Part shown: positions 48,501 to 63,025 of the stretch, in pieces
Layout of the letters: the number at the start of each line of letters is the position of its first letter
How positions within the stretch are numbered: the first letter of the stretch is position 1
DNA from: Tubulanus polymorphus
Taxonomy: Eukaryota > Nemertea > Palaeonemertea > Tubulaniformes > Tubulanidae
Direction of reading: 5' to 3'
DNA length: 64,000 bases
NCBI RefSeq assembly: GCF_964204645.1
Contig: NC_134036.1
Coordinates: forward strand, 5,345,600-5,409,599
Translations under genes and position numbers: made by a program
The notes under the pieces: model-generated
The model's database searches: none
Seen by the model: only the letters and a program-made list of their open reading frames with translations
What the model was told of the DNA's origin: nothing

Positions 48501-51500
48501 GTTCGATTCCCATGTGAAATCGAAGAGGTTCACACGAGTTTCATTTGCGAAACGGAAAGAGATGATTTCGAAAATACAACAGTTAAAACGTTAAATATAA
48601 CGAAAAACAACACAATTCTGATACGTAAAAAATCGTTTCATGAAACCGGTTTCAATGAGGCGAGCTGTGTGTTTGGTTGGGTAAGCATAAATAAACAATG
48701 CTATCAAATACTGACGGACTGGAACAAACATCGAGGTTTAGATATGATAACGGCGACGGAGATGTGTGACGAAATCCGAGGCAAAATAGCCAACGTTATA
48801 ACCAGTTGCAAAGAAAACGAAACAATGAACTTGATATCGAAATTTAACTTTCAACATCAATATAGCTCCATACTTTTTATGACATATAATGACCCACCAC
48901 TAGTTTTAAAACCAATAACCACTAGAGATGAAATTACTTATGTCAAATCAGTTAAATGGATGATGAAACAGTTTGATAATGCGACAGATACAGCGCATTC
49001 TGTTTTGTGTTCATACAATGTAACTGATGAAGAGTTAGCTTCTATAAGCGGTTGTAAATGGTGGCATTTTAAATGTAACGATCAAAGATGTATCAGCGAC
49101 CATCGCGTATGTGATACCAGACACGACTGTCAACATGGTGAAGATGAACTCAATTGTACGGATATCAATTTACACAGCCAGTTTCAATGCGATACAGGTC
49201 AGGTTATATCAATAAGTGGTTTCTGTGATTTCATACAAGATTGTGCAGATGGTTCTGATGAGAACTCGTGTTTTTACCCCCCGTGTTTGTCCGAACAATT
49301 TCGGTGCGTAAGTGGTCAATGTGTCAGTAGGTCTTACAGATGCGATGGAGTCACTAATTGTAAAGACGGCTCCGACGAAATCGGTTGCACTTCTGAGCAA
49401 TGTCAAGGGTTCCTGTGTAAGAGTGGAGATTGCATCAGTTCTCAGTTGTATCATGATGGTGTTGTGGATTGTAGTGGAAGCCTTGAAGAAGATGAATTAG
49501 TAACAACTACTAATATTACAGTGAATCCTACGATCCATTGTAATGACGAAAACCATTGTACCACTAACTTTACAAATCTCTGTACGGAATCTGATGAACA
49601 AAGATGTTCTTTTAATTCTCCTCATTGTTATTCAAGACGTCACAGATGTATTCTAGAAAGAATGGCAAATGGTTTCCCAGTTTGTAGAAATCTTGAGCAC
49701 GTATTGAGATGTGAAGAATTTGAATGTCCAGCTGGTACTGTAAAATGTCCAGCATCGTACTGTATACCGATCAGACAGGTGTGCGATGGTCAATCAGATT
49801 GTCCTAATTCAGAAGATGAGCAAAACTGCGAGACATTTTCATGTCCAGGAATGTTTAAATGTGGCCACGAAAATAGATGTATTATACAATCTGAAGTTTG
49901 CGATGGTGTCGTAAATTGTAAATATACAACTGATGACGAGGCTTTCTGTAACGTCGACTGTCTGAGAGGTTGTAAGTGTCAAGGTCATCTGACCGAGTGT
50001 AGAAATACTGGTTTAACAAACATTACCGGTCTTTTCTCGGCATCAACTCGAGTTTTAATCTTGTCGAATAACGAAATTACATTAGACATGTCGACATTCC
50101 TTTCATATATCTATTTGCGCATGCTCAACATCTCCGCCAATGAATTGTCTTATATTTTACCTAAATCGTTCTCAAACCTGCATAATCTACATACATTAGA
50201 TCTAACACACAACAACATAACATCATTATCTGCAAAAACATTCATCGGTTTGTATAGTTTGAAAGAGTTATTGATTACTGAAAATCCGATACGTCATTTA
50301 CAGGACGATACCTTCCAAGATTTGAAGTCACTTAAAGTTCTCGACCTTCACAAACTTTCGATGTTGGTGCTTGGTAGAAACGTATTTCGAGGTTTATCAA
50401 CATTACAGTCGTTGAATATCAGCTATAACAGAATCCATCATATTTCGCTTTACGCATTTTCTGGATTAACTTCACTTGAAATTCTTGATATAACCAACAA
50501 CTACAAAGTTATTTCTGTCGACAGAAATGTTTTCAACAATCTGACATCATTGGTCTCCTTAAAGTCTGATGCTTACAAATTTTGCTGCATGGCTCCGAAC
50601 GTTTACCAGTGCCTTCCGGAAGCTGATCAATTTTCCTCCTGTTCTGATCTGATGGGTAACACAGTCCTCAGAGCAATCATTTGGGTTATTGCTTCATTCA
50701 GTTCCATCGCTAACGGAATTGTCATTTCACTTCGCATTCGATCGATTCGATTTTCCTCCTCAAATCCATCTTCAGATATCATCATCATTAATGTTGCTGT
50801 GTGTGATTTCATGATGTCTATATATTTGTTTCTGATCGCTGGAGCCGATTACATTTATTCTGGCATTTACTTTCTCAATTCGGAATTATGGATGGATAGT
50901 CCATTTTGTCGTCTTGCTGGGATCACGGTGTCTATCTCTTGTGAAGGTTCATTGATATTTTTGCTCATCATGACACGTCATAGGTTCACAAATATCGTTA
51001 ATCCATTTTCAGGAAGTGCAATTACATCTCCTAGATATGTGTGCGCTATTTGTTGCACATCTTGGATTATTTTGTGTGCTATTGCATTGCTACCTCTAAC
51101 ACCTCTCCCTTACTTCGGAGACAATTTTTACGGTACAACCGGAGTTTGTTTACCGATGAATTTAATTTCAATTGAAGTCAATGCCTGGCAATATTCATTA
51201 GCTATTTTTTCATTATCCAACTCATTCATACTCACTACGATAATGGCAACGTATGTACAAATGTACAGACTCGTATCTGGAAGTAGGTCTGGTTCGGGTA
51301 GAAGTGACCCTACAGAATTAGTTTTGGCACGCAGGAGTTTGGTGATAAATCTGTGTAATCTATTTTGCTGGCTGCCGTTAATTACCGTTCAGATTTGTGC
51401 GGTATTACGGGTGGAAATACCGAATCAGGTGGCTGCTTGGCTGGCGGTTCTTTTCTTACCGATCAACTCGTCCCTCAATCCCCTTCTTTACACAATACTG

Positions 51501-51563
51501 ACTATCGATATGAAATCCATACGAGCAAAAACTAAACGCAGGCAACATCGAACAGATAAATGA
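45562..51563 (+). CDS. CUB/C-type lectin/LDLa/LRR 7TM receptor, copy 5 (A type, mosaic)
   Basis: Exons are 45562-46785, 46902-48227 and 48306-51563, with donors AGG|GTAAGT and CAG|GTAATG, acceptors TTAG|ATA and ACAG|TCG, phase 0; the protein is 1,935 aa. Exons 1 and 2 are A type but diverged from copies 1 and 6. A three-residue deletion near 46026-46041 removes the cysteine following CUB1 (SPIGNFK against SHGCGIWNFK). The linker and degenerate second CTLD are a third variant, distinct from copies 1/6 and 2/3/4. From LDLa6 to about TM5 the protein follows copy 2 (CDGVVNCKYTTDDEAFC, LRGCKCQGHL), and the last stretch (TVQICAVLRVEIP) follows copy 6. The TM3 motif is HRF (50979-50987). Domain order is as in copy 1 and the gene is intact. 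Confidence 0.88.
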
Positions 51564-51722
51564 AATAGCGCAGAGTGTTTGGTATATATCGCCAGTCAAA
51601 ACGATCTTTCAATTTCATTTTCTGTCGGGGATATTTAATGATAAATCATCATTATATACACTAGACTCCCCCCTCCCACTTATTTTTGCGTTGTTCACTT
51701 TTCACCGTTTTTTTTCGCATGC

Positions 51723-51728
51723 AATAAA
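51723..51728 (+). terminator. Poly(A) signal, copy 5
   Basis: AATAAA in GCATGCAATAAATT, 160 bp after the stop codon, as in copies 1 and 2. Confidence 0.5.
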
Positions 51729-52147
51729 TTTGTTACATTCATTCAATTACTAGATATCATTAACGTGTCAATATCTGCAATGGATGTATGGAGTATTGAT
51801 CGTTACACACGGGTTACAGCTTTCAATTCGGGTCGCTGTATCTCCTATACACTCAACACTCAATTGAAGCACTCCTGGTTAAAACTATTTCAGTACTGAC
51901 CATAAACCCTCCGACCGTACTCAGCCAGAAATTCTCCGGGTGATTAAACAAAACCCCCGGTAAAGAGATACTGTTAGTGTTACTAAAGAGGTACCGTACC
52001 CACAGTAGGGCACTATAGCAGGTCACAAAAAAATATATGTTCATGCTTATTATATGGGCACCTTGGTGACCTAAATAATAAATAATAAAATGCGAATATC
52101 CAACCAATTGCTATACATAGCCTGCTTTTCTTTTCTGCAGTGTGTTC

Positions 52148-52259
52148 AGGACCCAGTTCCACAGTCGTGAGTTAGAGTTAACCCTGATTTAAAGTTAGTT
52201 CGTTTTCAATGAGTTAACCCAGAGTAAAATCTTAACTCACAATTGTGGAACTGGGGCCT
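52148..52259. mobile_element. 112-bp MITE-like element
   Basis: Same element, same length and same insertion site as 31747-31858, with a few substitutions. Shared presence shows that the spacers after copies 3 and 5 descend from one ancestral spacer by duplication after insertion. Confidence 0.75.
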
Positions 52260-55200
52260 GATGATTATCTAAGAATTTGATGGTAAAATTTTCCATACAT
52301 CAAAACATTATGGCTGATTTATTCAGTAAGGTAGTGATCGCAATTAGAGGAATATACCAATTAATATTGATCTGCAAAATATCTTTCGAAACGACCGTAG
52401 GCGCATAGTAGCTGAAATACTTAAGGTTTTGCGATAGATGGCGCATTGGTATCAAGTAGATCCTCAACAAAAATGCGTGTAACAGGTGACCGCGTACCAC
52501 GTTACGAAAGGGTTGAATGTACCTTTCATCATTATCATTGAAGATAGACTAAACAGCTAGATATAAGTACAAAGGCGAATTTTGAAAGACTGAATATATT
52601 TGATGTCGTTTTCAAGAAGTGCGCCCCCGGACACTGGTTTAATCCTGATAGTTATGATATATCGATCCGATATTTTGAATTTCTGGTTCGGTTCGAAACA
52701 CCGGCTCAGTAGATACGTACGTCCAACCTGTCCCAGTAGGGAGCCGAATTTAATGGTACTCGATACCACAGTTCGAAACCTGCCTTAGTATAAAGTGCGC
52801 ACAGCTATTAGTTTATACCCGAAACTTTGTTTGAATTCATGAAATAAAAGCAAATCTCAATTTATCTTTATTGTTGTTGTATTTACTGCGTGTTTCATTG
52901 GACATTTTTTCCCCATCCAATCAGTTCTTTTTCTCTATTCATTAAAATCATTAACGCGAACAAGACGATTTCACTAAGTGGTAACCGTTTGATTTGATCC
53001 ATCGCTGTTCACAAAGACAATTAACACAAAACAATTATGAATACATCCAAATATGAAATTAAATGCGCAATAACAGATTTTTACAAAATAGGTTAAACTG
53101 CAGCGTCGATATGGAAACCGTCGCGATCAACGTGGTTCAGGAGTACAATCAATATTGAAATAGTTGAAATTTGCACAAATCAACTACTTAACCGGGTATA
53201 AACGGGGTTGCGTTCTAAAATGAAAAGTTCTCCCTCAGCAAGGCACTCGTGTGTTACGTGTATTATGAACTTGTTCTTCTGTCGGAATATTACGTCAATC
53301 TGTTTCAATTTGGAGACTATATGATTGATCATTAAATATGTCTCATTCTTACAAATTTCTCAATTATCAAATATATTTTTATCTGGTTAAAAAGGGCGTC
53401 CTAACGACCGACAGGCTCTCGTTATTCAACATCATATTGTGTGTATTGTAAGCCTTTATATAGGCGGGTTTTACTAAAGATGATAATATGATAACCTACA
53501 CCGAAACTCACTAAGTAACGGTTTAGGTTCCAGCAATAAAAAATACATGAAGCGGGCTAAAATTTTTCTAGTAAAAATTTGTGTTCGATTTCGTGGAATC
53601 CACGTGGATATTACGCTATCAAATAAAACACTAGATATATCTCAGACATCTGCAGCGATGTCGACTAATATGGGTGGTCATTCCAAATAAAAAGACACGA
53701 CTTCAGGGGCCGGTTCCTTAGTTAAATCAGAATACAGACCAGTCTAAGTTAAAATTGTTTCTATAGTCAATCGAAAGACTTTAGAATAAAATGCACATTT
53801 AATTGTAAATGCTGTTAAGACAAATTTCGGACTTAAGTCTCGACTTTGGAACCGGCGCCGTGAGAATAAACTCGTGCGTGATCAAAATATATCAGAAATC
53901 GTATGCTCACCTTTGCGTGCGCTATCCACGCGGCACTAGTCGTTTCAAGCTATATAACCACAACAAACCGCTAGTACTTCATATCGCGGGTGAAAATATT
54001 CAGCCAAAAACATCATTTTCCTTCCTCGCATTATGCGTATCAAATCCAGCCTCGAAAATGTCTTCTTTCTCCAATTTCTAACGAGAATTCAACTCTGAAA
54101 ACGTAATAAAACACTTCGCTTTGAGTGATACAATTGATAAAGCTTACAATGCCGATGGTCATTTTTCGAAGGGTTAGTATTTCCTCGAATCAAAGAGACG
54201 ATTTCTTTTAACTCCAGTACAACAAGAATGATCCGTTTAAAACTATCTAAACAGTCCCTGTACTACTATAATCGTTCGCCGTCGGTAGTTAGTAGAGGTA
54301 TTTAAATGGATAATTACGTAAGACAAGTTAACCAAAAGAACAGTTCTCTCACAATTTTGACATCACCCGAATGATGACTTTGTTCGACTTCAAAAATTGA
54401 CTGTCATTAGTATTGTTACCTAGAATAAATCATCTATTGATTTCAATACACCTCAGAAGCTAGCGCAGCAAATGGAAAATCGAGTCTTTCATATCGGAAA
54501 TGGGTTTTGTTTGTAAAACAATGAAACTCCTCTTCACGTACTTTCTATTCTCAATAGGCGACTTTAGAGCAGTAAAAGATTTTTTTTCCAATGCAAATAT
54601 GTTCGGCTATAGCTACAAATTATCAATCATATTCCCACGTCTCAATAAGCATTCCTTATCTATTACATGTTTAAACATAATGTAAAATATATAACGTATT
54701 TGTAAACAGTTGTGGTTAAAAAAAGATAAATAAATTTCATATAATGATATATTTTGGTTTAAGCTTCCCAGGAAGTTTTTCAAAACACTCTCGCCGTTGA
54801 AATACGCATCCGACCATATTCATTATGAGTTCATGGACATATTGGATCAATTGAATATGTTAATCAGCACGTTTTATTAAAAGAACTGGCTAATATCTCC
54901 TCGTGAATTCAGATATCGGTATGTAACTTTTGAAAAGAACTACGTAGTCAGACAGCTTAGCTATATAATGCGGACGTTCCGGGCTAAATCACCAGATTTT
55001 TACTTGCTCTCCACGGGCCAAGCTTCAAATTTTCCAAGATGTATTTACTTCAATGTGCGTTAGTTTGCATCGGGTAAAACAACGCTTGGTTTTTCTTACC
55101 CCAAACAAAGTACGAGTCACGTTTTCCATACATGCACACACTGATCTCGTTTTAGAAATCTGAATGAATCAACTAACCCCTATTATGGAATACTCTATCT

Positions 55201-55968
55201 GAATCGATTCAAACTATTCAAAGCGAACCTGCCTTTAAGCGTACCTACAATAAATCATTATTCAACACTTTGTAAATTTTCATTCTATACAAACCTATGT
55301 TTATGTGTAATATGTGCAACTTTGTTGTTTCTTTTCGCCTGTTAATTACTTGTGTGCATGATGTGTGAGTGTGATGAATGTGGTGTGGATGCTTCTGGGT
55401 GATACGGCTTAGATAGACTGTTTCAGTCTCTCTGCACAGCCCCATTATCCTGTTACATTTTTCTTCGTCTAATCATACTTATTATATCGTTCAATAATGT
55501 AACATCGTAATGAAAATAAATTTCAATTTCAATAAGTTGACCACTCATCAACCGAATTCTGACACGCAAATCCCACGCGCTGTTTCCCTTCCTTGAAGCA
55601 AAACACAGTTGAATCAAATTGGATTCTATTTTTCTAACTGTTATTTCAAGGAGTTAGCGGTATTGTCCATCCAAAACATTTTTTGCAATATGCTGAAAAC
55701 AAAATTGAATCAAATTCAAATCTATTTTTCTAATTGTTATTTCGCGGATTTAATGGTGGGGTCCATCCAAAAAATTTGCAATCTGCTAATTAAAGTCATC
55801 TTCGTTTAAAAGATGTGAATTTGCAAGTTTAATGATAATGTAATGTATGCATTAACTAAACTCGGGTTTACAAAAGAACCGCAGCGCACGAAACCAGTGA
55901 AGACATATATATGGTTACATGATACATAGTGAAAACTGCCGTCGTGTTCAGAAAGCTAGACCGATTTT

Positions 55969-55991
55969 ACAGTAACTGCCTCGAGGCGTTT
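55969..55991 (+). promoter_or_regulatory. Conserved upstream box, copy 6
   Basis: ACAGTAACTGCC plus GCCTCGAGGC lies about 1.06 kb before the start codon, here in a B-type spacer although the gene downstream is A type. Confidence 0.35.
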
Positions 55992-56796
55992 AACATCACG
56001 CGCCTTGCTGCAATATCTATTTCTGTATCTAACCCATACATTCGATTCTAGAAAATGCTGAGATATGCACGACATTTCAAATAAGCATGACCTATATTTG
56101 TAGTTAAGCTAACCTTATCTGCTATATAACTTTAGATCTAGCGCAATATTCAGATTTGGGATATCTTTGAAAGTAAAGAAACTTTCTTTTGTTTTCATCA
56201 CAAGGTAAGGCATGGAATTCTCTAGAAAATACCTAATGCAGATATTTTAATTTGACCGAATACAATTCTTTTTCATCGAGAAATCGAACATGTGCCGTTA
56301 ATTCAGTCCTTTTCAAATAATACAACTCAGGATTGGTGAATCTGGATCCAACTTGTTGAAAGAAAATTCCTACGCAATAAATGTGGAAAAAATAGACGTT
56401 GCCTAACATTTCGGAAAATTTCGTCCGAATTTCACCCACATAAGATGCCACATGCATAAAATCTGCGAAAATATTTCGTGTGTCCTCTACGAAAATCCAT
56501 GGACCTAATATTATAGATTATGTTAAACGATATTGAGTTTGATTCATGTTTCATATTTTAGATATTGGTCAAATTATTAACCAGTTAGATATATGAAAAT
56601 GTTATTACTTGCGCTATCCCTGAAGAGGGGAAAATGTAACTCTTCAAAACGTTGCCAGAATAAATTTATATACTCATTAGAAATTGAGATTTTTACGGTT
56701 TTTGCTTCTATGGATTTTTGACTATTTGATCTCTCTACCCAAGATCTATATCAACAGCGGTTTCGATGTTAATAAGTTTTAACGTTGCTATATACG

Positions 56797-56917
<121 letters not shown>

Positions 56918-56940
56918 TTAGTTATATGTACTCGGTTAAG

Positions 56941-57030
56941 CGAATTTTCTGATAGGATGAAATCGGATCATGATCCGACCAATGACGGATTCTGTGAAAC
57001 TTGACGAATTTCGTTCATTCTGTCGCAGTG
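56941..57030 (+). promoter_or_regulatory. Promoter/start region, copy 6, with damaged ATTGG
   Basis: CCAAT is kept at 56979-56983, but the upstream partner reads GATAGG instead of GATTGG (about 56951). Together with the adjacent (TA)n this makes copy 6 the one receptor whose core upstream region departs from the shared pattern. TCATTC and CTGTCGCAG before the ATG are unchanged. Confidence 0.45.
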
Positions 57031-60000
57031 ATGTTGTTCGGTATGGAGCAGCGACTGAGAGCGCTGTTTATATCGTCGCTGATCGTCTGTCGAGTTCGCA
57101 TCGCGCGCGCTCATCGCGCAGACTCTATCGAGGAATCGTCTGTGACGGTAAGTTCGTCTTGTAACAATACGTGGTACCCGCTAGATTCTACGTCCGGTTA
57201 CATCGTTTCACCGAATTACCCGTCGTTAACGCGCGGTGTTGAATGTCGTTGGTTCATCAACAGTTCCTTACCGGGAACTTTCTTCATCCAAACGAAATTC
57301 GATATTGAGCTGTCGGTATTCTGTAGTGATAACTACTTTCTCGTCTACGAGTCTGATACCAGATTCTGTGGTGATGGAAAACATGAAATTCGCCGTAACG
57401 AATCGATCTCGTTGATGTTTAAGAGTAACGTCGATGGCACGCGAGGCAGTCGGGTTTATGTCATATATCGTTATGATCGAAGTCGATTGAGAATCAGCCA
57501 CGGATGCGAGATCCGGAATTTTAAAGTGCATGAATTGAAAACATCGACCGGATACAAATTCACGATGTTCTTTCATCACCGATGTCAGCTGTTCTTCGAA
57601 TGGAACGGCATCCCGGATGGTTTTGCTATGAATTTCACATTCGTTGATCTGGACCTTAAACTATATTATTTCGATGTCGTCGATCCAGCGGTGAATTTTC
57701 GTATCTATGATGGCTGGAACATCAGCAGTGAGCCGATAGCGCTCATGGGTGCACAGAGCGGACAACAGCCGTCATCGTTTTATACCAAAACAAACAAGGC
57801 ATTGATTTATGTGTTAAATCAACGCAAAACAAGGACTGAACTTTTAGTACAAATTTATAAAATATCAGATTGGAACGTCTCTAATCCGTTGGTTCAGATC
57901 TCTAATAACGAGTCGGGAGTGCTCATTCCCGATGATAACAGTTTACACGTAGTAACTCGATCGAAACACCTACACTGCTGGTCTATCACAGTGCAGGTGT
58001 TACAGTACGTCGTCTTCAACTGGACACGTGATCTCGTCATATCCGGTGACGTCATCGGTGTATATAAGTTAGAAGCGTTGCGCGTTGTGGGAACTGATAT
58101 TTTACTCGGTTACAACTACCTGGAATCACTGAGTGTTAAATCTGACGGCTTTCTCGTCATGCTGTGTGTTTTAACGAGACCGAACATCACGGAATCGATT
58201 CTAAGGATAGACTTCAGAATGAAATCAATATCGATGTCTAAATTGCGCATCATTCTACCCAGAGTAGGTATCAGATCATTGATGCACTCATATTTACACT
58301 CCATCGACGGAGATTCGCAGCTATGATTACTAACGAAATGAATTATTCTTTTGCTCAAATATATAGATAGACAACAGATTCAAACTGTCTACGAAGTCGA
58401 TGGGATTTTTTTCGCTGCTTCCATTTCCAACAAGGAAGTTGAATTATCGCGTCAGCCTGTACAGATTCAAATGGAAAGTTGAAATCTACGACAGCGATCT
58501 ACAATTGAAAATGGTGTCTGTGAATTGTGAAAATACCGGATACTACATATACGACGGTGGTAATTTCACGGCTAGACGATACGGTCCGTATTGTCCTGGT
58601 TCATCGGGTTATCGACGAAGTGTCGTCAGTCTGATTACATCAGGCGGCTCGGTCATCGTAGTAGGCTATATTTATAACAGTCGAAGCAAGCAACGGATGG
58701 CCAGCGGATCTTTAAAGTTACGTCCGACCGACTGTGACGGTTATACTCTGCGCGAAGGAGAAAACCGGGTAACAATGCAGAAGCCACGCTGTTTCAGAAT
58801 TACACCAGAAAACCGAGCAGTTTTACTACATAAAATTCACATATTATCACAGCGCGAATATGAGATCAGCGGATGCAGGCGCGATAACATAACATCGCGC
58901 ACAACATGTAGATATGAAATGCGTCTCAGTATTCAGCGTCTCAATAACAGTCTCGTACTGCACACTGTCACATTCCGGAAGGCGAATTTTATCTGGATAG
59001 GACCGTACTTCGTCGAATTGCGGCGCATTTGCCAAACATTGAGAAAACATGACGAAAAATTTAACTGGAGGGAAGGAACTGAAGGCGATTGCGGAATCGT
59101 GCAGTCACCAAACTACCCAGGGTCATCTAACCCGTTATCCGTTACGTTGGAATACTGGATCAAATTCCAAAATGTTCTGACCCGAATTCACTTTTACCGA
59201 TTCGTCATCAAAACAATGGAAAAGACGTCTTGTATTAAAGAATCCAGATACAAACTGGAGTCCGTCGCGTTCGTCCAGGAAGTAAGTTACCAGAGCCGCA
59301 CTGCCCGACACGTAATCAAAATATGCGAAACGTTTGCTGAACCGGGAGTTACGTTTTACAGTTATATCAATATTAAGATGCGCATCGAGGTGAAAAACCG
59401 AGTACCCAAATTTCGCATACAGTACGTACTAGAGGAACAGTTACCAATAAAACAGATTGAAAATGTCTGTAAAACAGGATTTATTGATACGGGAATCACT
59501 TGCGTAAAATACATCAGCGATAAACGTCTGAATTGGGAGAATGCTGAATTGTACTGTAGACAGAAGTACGCGGGACATCTACTCAGTATCAACTCACAAC
59601 AGGAAATAATGTCTATTAAAACATTATTCTCTACAAGGCCGCTCATCTCAGATGTGTATTCGCGGAAAGCGTTCATAATGATGATTGGGTTAAAACTGCA
59701 GGTACAGTTCTGTATTCTAGGTCAAAACCTTAACTGTATATAGAACACATTCGTAAATATATCAGGGTTACATTTTCAGCTTGTAAATAGTTATTACACG
59801 TGGACTGATGGAAAACCATTGAGCTACACAGAGTGGTATGAACCTACAAATAACGACACGATACCAGAAGTTATTCGTGGATTGATATCTCCTCTCAGAA
59901 AACAACCCATAAATGACGTCAATATGCTGTGTACGGCGATGATACTGAATAATCCACGCGGATCAGCGAACTGGGTTCGATTCCCCTGCGGAATCGAAGA

Positions 60001-63000
60001 GGTTCACACGAGTTTCATTTGCGAATCGGACAGAATAAGTGTCAAAAATTTAGCTGAGAGAGAAAGCAACTCAACCAATAAGGCGTCATCAGAAACTAAT
60101 AAACAACACATTTTTAATTATGATACAGTAAATGCAACTTGTACAATGGGTTGGTTAGGTATAGATGGGCAATGTTACCAAATACTGACAGATTGGAACA
60201 AAAACCGAAGTTTAGATATAGGGAAATCAAGAAAACTGTGTCATGGAATCCGCGGTGAAGTCGGTTTGATACAGGATCTGATGCACCTTCAAATATTGAT
60301 TGGTCGATTTAATTATCGGCACCACTATGGCGCTATTCTAACTAAGGGTTTTTGGAATCAGTGGTTGAAAATAAAACCATTTGTTACCAGGGATGAAATT
60401 ACTTATAATCATTCGATTAATTGGGCATTGATACCGTGGCATAATCAATCAGATACAGCGCATTCCGTTCTGTGTTCATACAATGTAACTGACGAAGAGT
60501 TAACTTCTATAAGCGGTTGTAAATCGTGGCAGTTTGAATGTAACGATCAAAGATGTATCAGTGACCATCGCGTATGTGACACCAGACACGACTGTCGACA
60601 CGGTGAAGATGAAATTAATTGTACGGATATAAATTTACACAGTCAGTTTCAATGTAATGATGGACAGATTATATCAGTAAGTGGTTTCTGTGATTTCATA
60701 CAGGATTGTGTGGATGGTTCTGATGAAAACGCATGTTTTCATCCTCCGTGTTTGTCCGAACAATTTCGCTGCCAAAGTGGTAAATGTATCAGTATTTCTA
60801 ACAGATGCGATGGATTCACTAATTGTAAAGACGGCTCCGATGAAATTGGATGCACTTCTCAAATGTGTCAAGGATTCCTGTGTAACAGTGGAGACTGTAT
60901 CAATTCTCAATTGTATCAGGATGGTGTCGTAGATTGCAGTGGAAGCCTCGAAGAAGATGAATTAGTAACAGCTACTAATGTTACAGTGAATCCTACTGTT
61001 TATTGCAACAATGAGAACCACTGTACCACTAACTTCACTAATTTCTGCATTGAATCTGACGAACAAAGATGTTCTTTCAATTCTCCTCATTGTTATTCAA
61101 GACGTCACAGATGTATTCTAGAAAGAATGACAAATGGTTACCCAGTTTGTAGAAATCTTGAGCACGTATTGAGATGTGAAGAATTTGAATGTCCAGCTGG
61201 TACTGTAAAATGCCCAGCATCGTATTGTATACCGATCAGACAGCTGTGCGATGGTCAGTCAGATTGTCCTAACTCAGAAGATGAACAAAACTGCGAGACG
61301 TTTTCATGTCCGGGAATGTTTAAATGCGGCCACGAAAATCGATGTATCCCACAATTTGAAGTTTGCGATGGTGTCATAAGTTGTAAACATAAAACTGATG
61401 ACGAGGCTTTCTGTAACGTAACCTGCCGTGAAGGTTGTATGTGTCAAGGTTATTTGTTCGATTGCCGAAATGCTGGTTTAACAAATATTACCGATCTTTT
61501 TTCGGCATCAACTCGTGTCTTAATTTTGTCGAATAACGAAATTACATTAGACATGTCGACATTCCTTTCATATATCTATTTGCGCATGCTCAACATCTCT
61601 TCCAATGAATTGTCTAATATTTTACCTAAATCGTTCTCAAACCTGCATAATCTACATACATTAGATCTTACACACAACAACATAACATCATTATCTGCAA
61701 AAACATTCATCGGTTTGTATAGTTTGAAAGAGTTATTGATTACTGAAAATCCAATACGTCATTTACAGGACGATACCTTCCAAGATTTGAAGTCACTTAA
61801 AGTTCTCGACCTTCACGAACTTTCGTTGTTGGTGCTTGGTAGAAACGTATTTCGAGGTTTATCTACATTACAGTCGTTGAATATCAGCAATAACAGAATC
61901 CATCATATTTCGCTTTACGCATTTTCTGGATTAACTTCACTTGAAATTCTTGATATAACCAACAACCACAAAGTTATTTCTGTCGACAGAAATGTTTTCA
62001 ACAATCTGACATCATTAGTCTCCCTTATGTCTGACCATTACAAATTTTGCTGCATGGCTCCGAATAATGACCAGTGCCTTCCCAAAGCTGATGAATTTTC
62101 CTCCTGTTCTGATCTGATGGGTAACACAGTCCTCAGAGCTATCATTTGGGTCATCGCGTCATTCAGTCTTATCGCGAACAGTATTGTCATTTCTCTGCGC
62201 GTTCGTGCGATTCGATCATCCCCTTCAAATCCATCTTCCGATATCATCATCATTAATGTCGCTGTGTGTGATTTTATGATGTCTATATATTTGTTTCTGA
62301 TCGCTGGAGCCGATTATCTTTATAAAGATAATTACTTTCTCTATTCCGAATCGTGGACGGACAGTTTGTTTTGTCGTCTTGCTGGGATCACGGTGTCTGT
62401 TTCTTGTGAAGGTTCATTGATATTTTTGCTTATCATGACACGTTATAGGTTCACAAATATCTTAAATCCATTTTCAGGAAGTGCAATTACATCTCCCAAA
62501 TATGTGTGCATTATTTGTTGCACATGTTGGATTGTCTTGTGTGTCATTGTATTAGTACCTCTTACACCTTTCCCTTACTTTGGAGACAATTTCTACGGCA
62601 GTACAGGAGTTTGTTTACCGATGAATTTGATTTCAATCGATGTGAATGCCTGGCAATATTCATTCGCTATTTTTGCTGTGTTTAACTCTGGCATACTTGC
62701 AACGATAATGGCGACTTATGCGCAAATGTTCAGACTCGTATCAGGAAGCAGGTCTGGTTCTGGTAGAGCTGATCCTACCGAATTGGTTTTGGCACGCAGG
62801 AGTTTGGTGATAAATCTTAGTAATCTATTTTGCTGGCTGCCGTTAATAACCGTTCAGATTTGCGCGGTATTACGGGTAGAAATACCGAATCAGGTGGCGG
62901 CTTGGCTGGCGGTTCTTTTCTTACCGATCAACTCGTCCCTCAATCCCCTTCTTTACACAATACTGACTATCGATATGAAATCCATACGAGCAAAAACTAA

Positions 63001-63025
63001 ACGCAGGCTTCATCGAAAAGATTGA
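57031..63025 (+). CDS. CUB/C-type lectin/LDLa/LRR 7TM receptor, copy 6 (A type N-terminus, copy-4-like C-terminus)
   Basis: Exons are 57031-58263, 58367-59701 and 59780-63025, with donors AGA|GTAGGT and CAG|GTACAG, acceptors ATAG|ATA and TCAG|CTT, phase 0; the protein is 1,937 aa. Exons 1-2 and the first two thirds of exon 3 closely follow copy 1, including the copy-1-specific linker (ERESNSTNKASSETNKQHIF). From about 62020 (SLMSDHYKFCCMAPN) the hinge, 7TM, tail (RRLHRKD) and 3' flank follow copy 4. The TM3 motif is YRF (62444-62452). One Cys before TM6 is Ser (INLSNLFCWLP against INLCNLFCWLP). The 5' region joins a B-type spacer at the (TA)n tract. This is a clear recombinant gene with all frames open. 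Confidence 0.88.
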
